From Cryobacterium zongtaii (GTDB lineage: Bacteria; Actinomycetota; Actinomycetes; Actinomycetales; Microbacteriaceae), in NCBI RefSeq assembly GCF_002909375.1, contig NZ_PPXD01000026.1:310001-374000 (forward strand): a stretch of 64,000 nucleotides of DNA, written 5' to 3'. Under the pieces are notes generated by a model that was not told the DNA's origin, ran no database searches, and saw only the letters and a program-made list of their open reading frames with translations. Positions 8,076 through 16,905 of this stretch are shown piece after piece (position 1 is the first letter of the stretch; each line of letters starts with the position of its first letter). Position numbers and translations under genes: made by a program.

Positions 8076-11000
8076 ATGCCGCCCACCCCGCCGTCGCCAG
8101 GCGCCGCCGACTGGAAGTCGGCCGTTGAGGCCCTGACCGGCCCGGCCGCGGCGGAGCCGACCCTGCCGCCCGTCACCGAGCCCGGCGACGGCGCCCGCAC
8201 GGCCATGGGCCTGCTCTTCGAGTTGCGCGAGCAGACCCCGCGCAGCAACGACCGCTGGCGCGGGGCCACCGCCGTGCGTGCCTCGGCCGGCCGGGCCAGG
8301 ACCGGCGCCATCCGGCTCGGCGTGCGTCCGGTCCTCCGCAGCGACTCCGGCAAGTGGGTGAAGTCCACGATCACCTGGAGCAACGTGGGCTACCAGCTCA
8401 ATCGGCAGAACCTCAACGTGGCGCAGCACCGCTGGTTCTGCCAGTTCGTGCCGCTGCACAGGGTCGACCGGCCGGTCTACAACGGCCAGGACACCGAGTG
8501 GCTCTACCTCGACGAGTTCGAGAGCCCCCTGCTCTGGCACCTGCTCGCCGAGGCCCAGCGGCTCGGCATCGGCCTGACCGGCAGCCACAAGGACGCCGCC
8601 GTGACGGTGGCCGCCACGGCGAGTGTGCTGCTCGATGCGGTGCAGACTACTGAGGCCCTCACCCTCTCCCCCGTGCTCAGCATCGACGGGCACCGGCATC
8701 CGGTCGGCGACGCCGGCGCGCTCGGCGACCACGGCGTCTACGCGTACAGGCTCGGCGCCGACCCCGCCATCGTGCTGGCCCCGAGCCTCGAGCCGCTCAG
8801 CGCCGAACAGCGCCGGCTCCTCGGCGGCACCGGCGACCGGGCCCCGGTCCGGCCCGGCCTGGTGGTGCCGGCCGGCGAGGTCGACGAGTTCTTGCGCGAG
8901 TATTACCCCACCCTGCGCCGCAGCCTGCCGATCGTCAGCACGGATGCCTCCATCGAGTTCCCGCCGCCGCCCCCGCCGGTGCTCGTGCACACCGTGAGCT
9001 TCGAGCCGAAGCAGGCGGTGCGGCTGGATTGGCAGTGGCAGGGCGACCGCGACGAGCAGGCCGAGACCGAGGTGCTGGACCGGGTGACGACCGCCGTGCC
9101 CGAACTGTCGGCGCCGGCCGATCCTGACGCACCAACCGTGACCCTCAAGGGCCTCCCCGCCGCTGAGTACACCGACCGAACCCTGCCCAGGCTCGAGACG
9201 ATCGCGGGGGTGCGAGTGCAGCTGGTGGGCGACAAGCCGGACTACCGCGAGCTCACCGGAGCCCCGCAGCTGATCGTGACGACGGTGGAGACCGAGAAGC
9301 GCGACTGGTTCGACCTCGGCGTGATCGTGCGGATCGACGGCCGCAGCATCCCGTTCAACCCGATCTTCACGGCGCTCGCGAAGGGGCGCAAAAAACTGCT
9401 CCTGGTGGACAACAGTTACCTCTCGCTCACCCAGCCGGTGTTCGACAGGCTGCGGGAGCTCATCGAGGAGGCCAGGGCGCTGTCGGAATGGGAAACCGGG
9501 CTGCGCATCAATCGGCACCAGGCCAGCCTGTGGTCGGACTTCGAGGACCTCGCCGACGAGACCGAGCAAGCCGTGTCATGGCGGGCCGCTGTGGGCGGGC
9601 TGCTTGCCCTCGACCGCGGTGCCGCGGATGCCGCGGCCCTGCCCAGGGCCACGCCGCTGCCGGCCGGGCTGACCGCCACCTTGCGCCCGTACCAGCTGGC
9701 CGGATTCGAGTGGCTGGTCTTCCTCTGGGAGCACGGCCTGGGCGGCATCCTTGCCGACGACATGGGGCTGGGCAAGACCCTGCAGGTGCTGGCGCTGCTC
9801 AGCCACGCCGTGCAGACCCCGGCCGACGAGCCTGCGGAGACTGCGGAGCCCCGCCGGCCGTTCCTGGTCGTGGCGCCCACCTCCGTGGTCTCCAACTGGC
9901 TCGCCGAAGCGGCCCGGTTCACGCCGGGCCTCCGCGTGCGCTCGGTGACCAGCACCCAGGCCACCAGCGGCCGCAGCCTGGCCGACCAGGCCGAGGGCGT
10001 CGACGTTCTCGTCACCTCCTACGCGCTGCTCCGCCTCGACTTCGACGCCTACCAGGCGCACGGTTGGTCGGGGCTGATCCTCGACGAGGCCCAGTTCGTG
10101 AAGAACCGCACCTCTCAGCTGCACCGCGCGGCCCGCGATCTGAACGTGCCCTTCAAGCTGGCCGTCACCGGCACACCCCTGGAGAACAACCTGCTCGAAC
10201 TCTGGGCGCAGTTCGCCATCGTGGCGCCGGGCCTGTTCCCCTCGGCCCGCCGCTTCACCGAGGAGTACCTGCGCCCGGCCGAACGCAAAGTGCGCTCCCA
10301 GCGCGAGCTGATCGACCGGCTGCGGCGGCGCATCCGCCCGCTGATGCTGCGGCGCACCAAGGATGTCGTGGCCAGGGACCTGCCGGCCAAGCAGGAACAG
10401 GTGCTGCGCATCGACCTCGACCCCGAACACCGCGAGATCTACGACACCTTCCTGCAGCGGGAGCGGCAGAAGCTGCTGGGACTGATGGACGACCTCGAGG
10501 CCAACCGGTTCATCGTGTTCCGCTCGATCACCCTGCTCCGGATGCTGAGCCTGGATGCCTCGCTGGTCGACGACCAGTACGCCGGAGTGCCCTCAAGCAA
10601 GCTCGACGCGCTGTTCGAGCAGCTCGACGAGGTGATCGCCGAGGGGCACCGGGCCCTGATCTTCAGCCAGTTCACCTCTTACCTCGCCCTGGCGGCCGCC
10701 CGTCTGGACGCCCGCGGGGTGCGGTACAGCTACCTCGACGGATCGACCGCCGACCGGCCCGGCGTCATCGACCAGTTCAAGGCCGGGGACGCACCGGTGT
10801 TCCTGATCAGCCTCAAGGCCGGCGGCTTCGGTCTGAACCTCACCGAGGCCGACTACGTGTTCCTGCTCGACCCCTGGTGGAACCCGGCCAGCGAGAACCA
10901 GGCCATCGACCGCACCCACCGCATCGGCCAGACCCGCAACGTGATGGTCTACCGGCTGGTGGCCGCCGACACCATCGAGGAGAAGGTGATGGCGCTCAAG

Positions 11001-11096
11001 GAGTTCAAGGCCAAGCTGGTCGAGGCGGTCCTCGACGACGACGCGGTCTTCGCACAGTCCCTCACCCCCGAAGACATCCGGGGCTTACTCGAATAG
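8076..11096 (+). CDS. SNF2-family DEAD/DEAH ATPase (HepA/RapA-like helicase)
   Basis: A 1006-residue protein. The C-terminal half carries all SNF2 motifs: ADDMGLGKT (Walker A Lys about 567), LILDEAQF (about 667-674), VTGTPLENNL, IFSQFTSYL, YLDGST, and LLDPWWNPASENQAIDRTHRIGQ. The N-terminal half is a long region typical of actinobacterial SNF2 proteins. I see no zinc-binding SWIM signature of the CxCx(n)CxH form. Such proteins translocate on double-stranded DNA and remodel protein-DNA complexes; the specific client is unknown. Adjacent genes do not suggest a defence island. The ATG at 8076 has a weak ribosome site, and the gene starts 48 bases after its neighbour. Confidence 0.93.
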   Translation: MPPTPPSPGAADWKSAVEALTGPAAAEPTLPPVTEPGDGARTAMGLLFELREQTPRSNDRWRGATAVRASAGRARTGAIRLGVRPVLRSDSGKWVKSTITWSNVGYQLNRQNLNVAQHRWFCQFVPLHRVDRPVYNGQDTEWLYLDEFESPLLWHLLAEAQRLGIGLTGSHKDAAVTVAATASVLLDAVQTTEALTLSPVLSIDGHRHPVGDAGALGDHGVYAYRLGADPAIVLAPSLEPLSAEQRRLLGGTGDRAPVRPGLVVPAGEVDEFLREYYPTLRRSLPIVSTDASIEFPPPPPPVLVHTVSFEPKQAVRLDWQWQGDRDEQAETEVLDRVTTAVPELSAPADPDAPTVTLKGLPAAEYTDRTLPRLETIAGVRVQLVGDKPDYRELTGAPQLIVTTVETEKRDWFDLGVIVRIDGRSIPFNPIFTALAKGRKKLLLVDNSYLSLTQPVFDRLRELIEEARALSEWETGLRINRHQASLWSDFEDLADETEQAVSWRAAVGGLLALDRGAADAAALPRATPLPAGLTATLRPYQLAGFEWLVFLWEHGLGGILADDMGLGKTLQVLALLSHAVQTPADEPAETAEPRRPFLVVAPTSVVSNWLAEAARFTPGLRVRSVTSTQATSGRSLADQAEGVDVLVTSYALLRLDFDAYQAHGWSGLILDEAQFVKNRTSQLHRAARDLNVPFKLAVTGTPLENNLLELWAQFAIVAPGLFPSARRFTEEYLRPAERKVRSQRELIDRLRRRIRPLMLRRTKDVVARDLPAKQEQVLRIDLDPEHREIYDTFLQRERQKLLGLMDDLEANRFIVFRSITLLRMLSLDASLVDDQYAGVPSSKLDALFEQLDEVIAEGHRALIFSQFTSYLALAAARLDARGVRYSYLDGSTADRPGVIDQFKAGDAPVFLISLKAGGFGLNLTEADYVFLLDPWWNPASENQAIDRTHRIGQTRNVMVYRLVAADTIEEKVMALKEFKAKLVEAVLDDDAVFAQSLTPEDIRGLLE

Positions 11097-11107
11097 GGTC
11101 CTCGGGG

Positions 11108-11740
11108 TTACTTGACGAGGGCGAAGCCGCCGGTCCAGCCGATGGAGGAGCCGGCCGCGAGGGTCAGCTGCAGGAAGCCAAGGGCTTCGAGCTCACGGGC
11201 GCGCTTGAGGGCGCCGGCGTCGAGGGCGAGTACACCACCGGCGATCAGCAGGGCGATCAGGGCGTCCTTGGCGGATGCGTCGTCGCCGGCGACGAGCACC
11301 GTGGTGGGGGCGACGCCGTTGACACCATTTGTGGCCAGGGTGGCGGCGAAGGTGGTGTTGAAGGCCTTGAGCACCCGGGCGCCGGGAACGGTCTCGGCGA
11401 TCACCTGCGCGGCCGAGCCATCCGCCGGCACGACGAGCGAGTCGAAGGTGGCGAAGTCCAGCGGGTTGCTGATGTCGACCAGGATCTTGCCGTCCAGCTG
11501 GCCGGCGTACTGTGCCAGCACCCCGGCGACCGCCGGGTACGGCAGGGCCAGAACGATGATCTCACCGGTGAGGGCATCACCGGCGACTCCCGACGTGACG
11601 GATTCGCCGGCCAGAGCCGCCGCCGCCGCGGTCTTCTCGGCGTCCTGTGCCAGTAGCTGCACCGAAGCGCCGCCCTTCGCCGCGATCGTCGCGATGGCGG
11701 TTCCCATGTTGCCGGCTCCGATGATGCTGATGCTCGTCAT
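11108..11740 (-). CDS. NAD(P)-binding F420-reductase-like oxidoreductase
   Basis: A 210-residue protein starting MTSISIIGAGNMG, a Rossmann GxGxMG nucleotide-binding motif, followed by VLALPYPAV and LVDISNPLDF segments characteristic of the NADPH:F420 oxidoreductase / NADP-oxidoreductase family. It probably transfers hydride from NADPH to F420 or a similar acceptor; the acceptor is not certain from sequence. The start ATG at 11740 is preceded by GGGAG; an upstream frame exists but has no similarity to the family. It is divergent from a MarR regulator with two palindromic sites between them, so repression by that regulator and induction by an electrophile or oxidant is the obvious inference. 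Confidence 0.9.
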   Translation of the reverse strand: MTSISIIGAGNMGTAIATIAAKGGASVQLLAQDAEKTAAAAALAGESVTSGVAGDALTGEIIVLALPYPAVAGVLAQYAGQLDGKILVDISNPLDFATFDSLVVPADGSAAQVIAETVPGARVLKAFNTTFAATLATNGVNGVAPTTVLVAGDDASAKDALIALLIAGGVLALDAGALKRARELEALGFLQLTLAAGSSIGWTGGFALVK

Positions 11741-11771
11741 GACATACTCCCTCTCGCCTTGCGGCGGATAA

Positions 11772-11791
11772 TTAGTTGTTGGTACAAGTAA
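11772..11791. promoter_or_regulatory. MarR-type operator, site 1
   Basis: A 20-bp inverted repeat TTAGTTGTTGGTACAAGTAA with half-sites of the form TTAsTTGT. It lies between the divergent reductase and MarR genes, 32 bases upstream of the reductase start. Confidence 0.65.
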
Positions 11792-11802
11792 CGTATCGGC
11801 TT

Positions 11803-11822
11803 TTAGTTGTCGCGTCAACCAA
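11803..11822. promoter_or_regulatory. MarR-type operator, site 2
   Basis: A 20-bp inverted repeat TTAGTTGTCGCGTCAACCAA. The left half-site TTAGTTGT is identical to that of site 1. The two sites are 31 bp apart start to start, about three helical turns, so two dimers could lie on one face of the DNA. It ends 29 bases before the marR-type ATG. Confidence 0.65.
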
Positions 11823-11850
11823 AGCGGGACCTGCTTGATAAGCTATCCCC

Positions 11851-12357
11851 ATGGACACGAACGAAACGCCCGCCGTGCAGGGACTCAACCAGGCCCAGCT
11901 GCACGCCTGGCTGCGCTTCGTTGCGGTGGTGGAGCTGGTGCCCGGGCTGCTCGACTCCCAGTTGCAGCGCGACTCCGACCTGAGCCACTTCGAGTACTAC
12001 GTGCTCGCGATGCTCTCCGAAGCGCCCGACCACACCCTGCGGATGACCGGGCTTTCCTCGATGACCAATTCCAGCCTGCCCCGGCTCTCGCACGTGGTGC
12101 GCCGGCTCGAAGACCGTGGCCTGGTCAAGCGCACACCGTGTCCGAGCGACCGGCGCGCGACGAACGCCAGTCTCACCGAGGAGGGCTGGGCCGTCGTGCA
12201 GGCCGCGGCGCCCGGGCACGTGCGCACGGTGCGGGAGAACGTGATCGACCCGCTCACCGACGAGCAGGTGGCGCAGCTGGACGCGATCTCGAACCAGCTG
12301 CTGATGAAGCTCGACCCCACCAACCGTCTCAACCCCGGGGCCCCGAAGGGAGTCTGA
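11851..12357 (+). CDS. MarR-family transcriptional regulator
   Basis: A 168-residue winged-helix protein. It shows the MarR core: SHFEYYVLAMLSEAPDHTLRMTGLS, then the recognition region SSLPRLSHVVRRLEDRGLVKRTPCPSDRRA with the wing DRR motif, and a C-terminal dimerisation helix. It probably binds the two TTAGTTG-type palindromes just upstream and so controls itself and the divergent reductase. A single Cys (in TPCPSD) lies next to the wing; other MarR proteins sense oxidants through cysteines, but one residue is weak evidence. The downstream macro-like gene starts three bases after the stop, suggesting co-transcription. Confidence 0.92.
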   Translation: MDTNETPAVQGLNQAQLHAWLRFVAVVELVPGLLDSQLQRDSDLSHFEYYVLAMLSEAPDHTLRMTGLSSMTNSSLPRLSHVVRRLEDRGLVKRTPCPSDRRATNASLTEEGWAVVQAAAPGHVRTVRENVIDPLTDEQVAQLDAISNQLLMKLDPTNRLNPGAPKGV

Positions 12358-12360
12358 GCC

Positions 12361-12720
12361 ATGCGGATCACCCGACTCGAACCCGGCGAGGTCTTCGTCT
12401 TCGGGTCCAACGCGACCGGGCTGCACGCGGCCGGTGCCGCCGCCCTTGCGCACGAGAGGTTCGGCGCGGTTTGGGGCCAGGGCCACGGGCTGCACGGTCA
12501 GTCGTATGCGATCGACAGCATGAGCGGGTTGGCGGTACTGCAGCACGAGGTGACCGGGTTCGTTCGGTTCGCGGCCGAGCATCCGGAGCTCAGGTTTCTG
12601 GTGACCGAGATCGGCTGCGGCATCGCCGGCTACACGCCCACCGAGGTCGCCCCGTTTTTCGCGGGGGTCGGCGCCAATGTCGTGCTGCCGGAGCGGTTCG
12701 CGGCTGAGCTCGAGCGCTAG
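12361..12720 (+). CDS. Small macro-domain-like protein (FVFGSN family), function unknown
   Basis: A 119-residue protein with FVFGSN at 12-17, an Ala-rich AAGAAALA segment, and the glycine loop GQGHGLHGQSYAI at 39-51. This pattern occurs in small phage- and bacteria-encoded proteins that resemble the macro fold, which binds ADP-ribose; I recall the arrangement, but the catalytic ability of this family is not established. It starts three bases after the MarR stop, with GGGAG in the end of marR, so it probably belongs to that transcript. Its stop shares CTAG with the stop of the convergent helicase. A DarT-like ADP-ribosyltransferase lies 8 kb away, not linked by operon. Confidence 0.7.
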   Translation: MRITRLEPGEVFVFGSNATGLHAAGAAALAHERFGAVWGQGHGLHGQSYAIDSMSGLAVLQHEVTGFVRFAAEHPELRFLVTEIGCGIAGYTPTEVAPFFAGVGANVVLPERFAAELER

Positions 12721-15700
12721 ACGGCGGGCCCCTCGACGAGGTCGATGAAGGCGCTCAGCTGCGCGAGAGTGCCCGCGTTGTGGGGCAGGGCATCCGTGAG
12801 CGCGGGCGAATAGAGCAGGTACGCCGCCCACTGCGCGCGGGAGATGGCCACGTTGAGCCGGTTGGCCAGGAGCAGGAACTCGAGCCCGCGCGGCACCTCC
12901 TCGGCGCTGGATGCGGCGAGCGACACGATGGCCACGGCCGCCTCCCGGCCCTGGAACTTGTCGACGGTGCCCACGCTGACCTCGTGCCAGCCGTCCCTGG
13001 CCAGCCGCTGCCGGATCACCTCGACCTGCGCGTTGTACGGGGCGACGACGATGAGGTCGTGCTGGCCGAGCGGGGTGCTCTCACCGTTCACGGTCCAGGG
13101 GCGGCCCAGCAGCGAGCCGATCAGCTCGGCCACGGCGTCGGCCTCTTCGGGTGACGAGGTGGAATTGAGGGTGTGCGGCACGGGCAGCGGATGCAGGCCG
13201 GGCTCGACGCCGTCGAGGTGCCGGGCGGCGGCCCGGGACTCGAGCTTGCCCTCGTAGGAAAGCCTGGAAACGGGCGCACACACCGCGGGGTGCATGCGCC
13301 AGCTCTTGGCCAGGAAGTAGCCGAACTCGGCCGGCAGCACATCGTGCCCGTCGGTGAGCCAGCCGAGCGCGGATACGTCGACGGGCTCCGGATGCGAACC
13401 CTGGCTCACCTGCGGCAGCTGCTGAGGGTCGCCGAGCAGCAGCAGGCGCCGCGCAGACACCGCGGAGGCGATGGTGCTGGCCAGCGAGAACTGGCCTGCC
13501 TCGTCGATCACGAGCAGGTCGAGCGAGCCCGGTTCGATGCGGGCGGCGTTGCTGAAGTCCCAGGCGGTGCCGCCGAGCACGAAGCCGCCGGCCTGACCGG
13601 TGAACTCGGCGAAGCCGGTGGGTGCGAGCGCGGTCCAGCCATTCTCCCGCGGTTCCTCCCCCGCCTTGGCCTTCTTTCCCACGTGCCCGGATGCGAGCCC
13701 GGCCTTGAGGACGGCGCTGAGCATGTTCTCCACTGTCGCGTGCGACTGGGCGACCACGCCGATCTTCCAGCCGTGATCGCGCACGAGCTCGGCGATCACC
13801 CGAGAGCCTGTGTAGGTCTTGCCGGTGCCGGGCGGGCCCTGCACCGCCAGGTAGGACCTGTCGATGCTGAGCAGGCTGTCGCGGATGGCGGTGGTGATGT
13901 CGCCGTTCACCGGTGGAAGCGATTCGTTGGTCGAGCTTGTCGACGCCGTGCTGAGCCTGTCGAAGTAGACCGAGCGCCGCGGCGGCACCCTCCGCAGAAC
14001 GTCCAGCGCCGCATCCGGCAGCATGGCCGGCAGGGCGTCGAGCACCCGCTGCCCCCACTCGGCGATCGCCGGCACCTGCGTGCCGGGCGGTGGCGGCGTG
14101 GCCGGGGACAGCGCCATCGGCAGCTGGTCGTAGGCGTCGACGCCGCGGCCGAGCTTCTCGGTGACGTAGAGCACCTCTTCACCGGTGGCCTCGTCGACCA
14201 GGCCGGTGATCTCGGTGCGCTCGTGCGCCAGCCGGGAGCCGGGCTCGCCGGTCTGCGCGAGCGGCGGGTAGGGCGCGTCGTAGAGCAGGAACGGTTTCTG
14301 GCCGAGCTTGAGCGAACTGCCCGGCGCCGGCTCGCCCTCGATGCGCAGCACCCTGGACAGGTTGCGGTCACGGCCCACCAGCGCCCAGTCACGCTCGACC
14401 GTGACCTGCGCCACGATCAACACGTCGCGGGTGGCCGACCACTCGTCGACGGGGTTGCGCAGCCTGTCGAAGTGCTCCTGCCAGAACTTCTTGCCCTCCC
14501 GGCGGTGGTAGTCGATGGCGGCGGAGGCCAGGGCGATCGCGGTCTGGTCGGCCGTGCGGTCGCCGGGCCGAGCATCCGCCACCTCGGCCGCCAGCGCCAG
14601 GTAAACCGGGCTGGGCTCCCGCACCGGGATGGCCAGCTCCAGGTCGCGGGCGGCGGCGCGAGGGATGCCGGCCTCGTCGGCGCGGGCGAGCAGCCAGTCG
14701 CGCAGGCGCAGCGTGGAGAGGCAGTCGTATTCGTTGTAGTCGGCGATGGCGTCGAGCTTGGTCTGGGCGGCATCCGTCTGTCCGGCCCGGAACAGGTCGC
14801 GGGAGTCGGCGTATTCGGTGATCGAGTCGGCGGCGTTGTCGACGCCCTCGCGGTGGTCGTCACCCATGTAGAGCGGTTCGAGCTTCTTGATCGAATAGCT
14901 GCGGGAGCCCACCCGCAGGCTCTTCTTGACCACGGGGTAGAGGTCCACGAGCACATTGCTCTGGAGCAGATCGTCGACGGCGTCTTCGCCGACCCCGTGC
15001 CGGGCGGCCAGGGCGAGCAGGTGGGTACGTTCGTAGGCGGCGTAGTGGTAGATGTGCAGGGCCGGGTGCTGGACGCGGCGCTCGGTCACGTAGGCCAGGA
15101 AGTCCATCAGGGCCTGGCGTTCCTCGGCATAGTCGTGCGCCCAGAACGCACGGAAGGTGCCGTCGGTCTCGATTAGGCCGAAGAGGTAGTCCAGGCCCCA
15201 ATCCGGGCTGTCGGTGCCCGCGGCGGTCTCGCTGTAGAGCGGGTCACCCTCGAAGTCGAAAAAGATGTCGCCGGGGTCGGGCTCCGGCAGGGCGCCGAGC
15301 GCCACCGGGTTGTAGACCTCGACCGCGGGGGCGTCGGCGTGGCCGGGCTGCCCGGTGGCGAGCTGGCGGGACTGCAGCTGCAGCCGGGCCTGGGCGCGCA
15401 GAGCCGCCACGGTGGCGTCGACCAGTCCGTCGACCGGCCCGGTGCTCGCCGCCAGGGCCTCGATCGTGGTCAGGCCGGCCTCCTGCAGGTGCCGGCGCTG
15501 GGTGAGCCGCATGCCGGCTACGAGCAGCACGTCCCGGTGCGCCTCCACCTCCACGGAGCAGGCCGCGCAGCGCCCGCAGGCCGTGTAGCGCGGGTCACCC
15601 CACGGGGTGGGCTCCGGGTCGGCGATCCGTTCGTCGATGAGGCGTTCGAGCCGCGCACGGCGCTTGCGGTACACCGGCAGGATGTCGCGCAGCCGGTGCG

Positions 15701-16229
15701 AGCTCGTGCGTCCGTCGCCGAGCAGCAGGTGCACCTGCTCGCCGGTGCGGATGCCGAGCCTGTCCAGCTGGTCGCTGTACGCGGCCACCTGCAGCAGCGC
15801 GGTGATCTTCGCGGAGCGCGCCAGCTTGGTGTCGTAGACCTCGTAGGCGCCGTCGTCTGTGCGCATGATGAAGTCGGCGAACCCGACGAAGCGGCCGTCG
15901 AAGAAGGTGGCCTGAAAGAGCACGTCGGACCCGGCCCGGAACGCGTCGGCCGTGACGGCGGCCGCCTTCGGCAGTTCCCTCATCGACGGGCGGGCGAACT
16001 CGACCACGTCGCGGCTTTGCCGCAGCCGTTCCAGGTAGCGCAGCTCGTGTGCGTCGCCGAGCGCGCCGGCACGGCGCAGCATGGCGTCACCCTCGTCGGG
16101 CACGGTGTCGATGCGGCCGAGTTTGCCGTCGAGCTTGCGCATCAGCGCCCACTCGCAGCCCGCGGCGGCGCCGAGGTCGCTCGCACTGAAGATGACTGTT
16201 TTGTCGAGCGTCGAATCGAGCAAGAACAC
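12717..16229 (-). CDS. TM0106-type RecB-like nuclease fused to a superfamily 1 (DNA2/NAM7-like) helicase
   Basis: A 1170-residue fusion. The N-terminal part has a RecB/Cas4-like nuclease core (FADFIMR...YEVYDTKLAR) and a four-cysteine cluster near 213-225 (CGRCAAC...), then an RNase H-like segment (IFFDFEGDPLY) as in TM0106 proteins. The C-terminal part is a helicase: QGPPGTGKT (Lys804), VIDEAGQF (about 908), GDPQQLPQ and TVDKFQGREA. Such fusions probably process DNA ends or RNA-DNA structures in repair; substrate unknown. Start is GTG 16229, preceded by GGTGGAGG. Just before the ATPase core, codons at 13925-13975 encode YFDRLSTASTSSTNES from an intergenic-repeat-like sequence, a likely insertion. 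It converges on the macro-like gene with a shared CTAG. Confidence 0.92.
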   Translation of the reverse strand: MFLLDSTLDKTVIFSASDLGAAAGCEWALMRKLDGKLGRIDTVPDEGDAMLRRAGALGDAHELRYLERLRQSRDVVEFARPSMRELPKAAAVTADAFRAGSDVLFQATFFDGRFVGFADFIMRTDDGAYEVYDTKLARSAKITALLQVAAYSDQLDRLGIRTGEQVHLLLGDGRTSSHRLRDILPVYRKRRARLERLIDERIADPEPTPWGDPRYTACGRCAACSVEVEAHRDVLLVAGMRLTQRRHLQEAGLTTIEALAASTGPVDGLVDATVAALRAQARLQLQSRQLATGQPGHADAPAVEVYNPVALGALPEPDPGDIFFDFEGDPLYSETAAGTDSPDWGLDYLFGLIETDGTFRAFWAHDYAEERQALMDFLAYVTERRVQHPALHIYHYAAYERTHLLALAARHGVGEDAVDDLLQSNVLVDLYPVVKKSLRVGSRSYSIKKLEPLYMGDDHREGVDNAADSITEYADSRDLFRAGQTDAAQTKLDAIADYNEYDCLSTLRLRDWLLARADEAGIPRAAARDLELAIPVREPSPVYLALAAEVADARPGDRTADQTAIALASAAIDYHRREGKKFWQEHFDRLRNPVDEWSATRDVLIVAQVTVERDWALVGRDRNLSRVLRIEGEPAPGSSLKLGQKPFLLYDAPYPPLAQTGEPGSRLAHERTEITGLVDEATGEEVLYVTEKLGRGVDAYDQLPMALSPATPPPPGTQVPAIAEWGQRVLDALPAMLPDAALDVLRRVPPRRSVYFDRLSTASTSSTNESLPPVNGDITTAIRDSLLSIDRSYLAVQGPPGTGKTYTGSRVIAELVRDHGWKIGVVAQSHATVENMLSAVLKAGLASGHVGKKAKAGEEPRENGWTALAPTGFAEFTGQAGGFVLGGTAWDFSNAARIEPGSLDLLVIDEAGQFSLASTIASAVSARRLLLLGDPQQLPQVSQGSHPEPVDVSALGWLTDGHDVLPAEFGYFLAKSWRMHPAVCAPVSRLSYEGKLESRAAARHLDGVEPGLHPLPVPHTLNSTSSPEEADAVAELIGSLLGRPWTVNGESTPLGQHDLIVVAPYNAQVEVIRQRLARDGWHEVSVGTVDKFQGREAAVAIVSLAASSAEEVPRGLEFLLLANRLNVAISRAQWAAYLLYSPALTDALPHNAGTLAQLSAFIDLVEGPAV

Positions 16230-16325
16230 TGGTGCGCCTCCACCTGCTGGGATCTGGTCAGGTTACCGGAGGCCACCGACACCGGCCCGCACCCCGCAGC
16301 GCGCCCGCCGGTCTACGCTTATCTG

Positions 16326-16616
16326 GTGACCACAGTTCTCGTGCACGAACCGGATGCCTCCCGCTACGCTCTCTACATCGACGGCGAGCTCGCCGCCCTG
16401 GCCGACTACCTCGTGCGGGGCGACACCGTGTCGTTCAACCACACTTTCACCGATCCTCGCCGCCGCGGGCAGGGGCTGGCCGGGCAGGTTGTGGCGTTCG
16501 CGATGGACGACGTGGAGGCGACGAGCACCCGGGCTGTGTCCCCGGACTGCTGGTACGTGGGCAAGTGGTTCGCGAAGCATCCGGAGCGGGCGAACTTGCT
16601 GCGAGTGCGCGGCTAA
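16326..16616 (+). CDS. YjdJ-type small GNAT N-acetyltransferase
   Basis: A 96-residue protein of the compact GNAT group (Acetyltransf_CG). It has an LADYLVRGDTVSFNHTFTDPRRRGQGLAG segment, where RRGQGLAG is the acetyl-CoA pyrophosphate-binding loop, and a conserved C-terminal SPDCWYVGKWFAKHPE with a Cys next to Trp-Tyr. Members are about 90-100 residues, so it is full length. The acceptor is unknown. The GTG start at 16326 begins the family similarity; a longer upstream frame is only antisense to the helicase. It is divergent from the helicase with a 96-base gap and is followed by a repeat array. Confidence 0.85.
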   Translation: MTTVLVHEPDASRYALYIDGELAALADYLVRGDTVSFNHTFTDPRRRGQGLAGQVVAFAMDDVEATSTRAVSPDCWYVGKWFAKHPERANLLRVRG

Positions 16617-16710
16617 CTGACCTGCCTGGGCCGTACAGCTAGCGGACTGGTCGGCGTCGTCACCGCGCTGCCGCCGTCGCGCTGCCGCGCTTCAGGCGCA
16701 TCCGTGCGTC

Positions 16711-16863
16711 TCGCGGCACACCTTATGCGTCGCGGCACGCCTTGTGCCTCGCGGCACAGGAAACAACCTGTGCCGCCGGGACTAATCTGTGCCGCCGGGA
16801 ACAACGTGTGCCGCCGGAACTAGCCTGTGCCGCCGGCACCAAACCGTGCCGCGAGACCCGGCC
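16711..16863. repeat. 19-bp-phased inverted repeat array (GCGGCACA family), copy 1
   Basis: Three forward units start with TCGCGGCAC at 16711, 16730 and 16749. After a 20-bp step, five inverted units start at 16769, 16788, 16807, 16826 and 16845 (four with TGTGCCGCCG, the last CGTGCCGCGA). Every other step is exactly 19 bp. The 9-10 bases between constant words vary. The middle forms a hairpin, CACAGG-aaacaa-CCTGTG. It occupies the gap between two convergent genes (16617-16905), which holds no gene. Confidence 0.9.
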
Positions 16864-16905
16864 CGCACCGCCGAAACCGGCGCGGCCGGCGCGCAGTCGA
16901 GCGGA

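Noticed and set aside
8076..11096. Defence-island helicase (DISARM or similar)
   Set aside because: The SNF2 gene is surrounded by housekeeping genes, with no methylase, PLD nuclease or other defence partner.
9488..11656. Long plus-strand frame overlapping the SNF2 gene
   Set aside because: It is an Arg/Pro/Gly-rich shadow in another frame of the SNF2 gene.
13173..15176. Long plus-strand frame opposite the RecB-helicase
   Set aside because: Antisense shadow without motifs; the minus-strand frame has all helicase motifs.
16711..16863. CRISPR array
   Set aside because: The repeats are only about 9-10 bases with 9-10-base variable parts, change orientation in the middle, and no cas gene is present.
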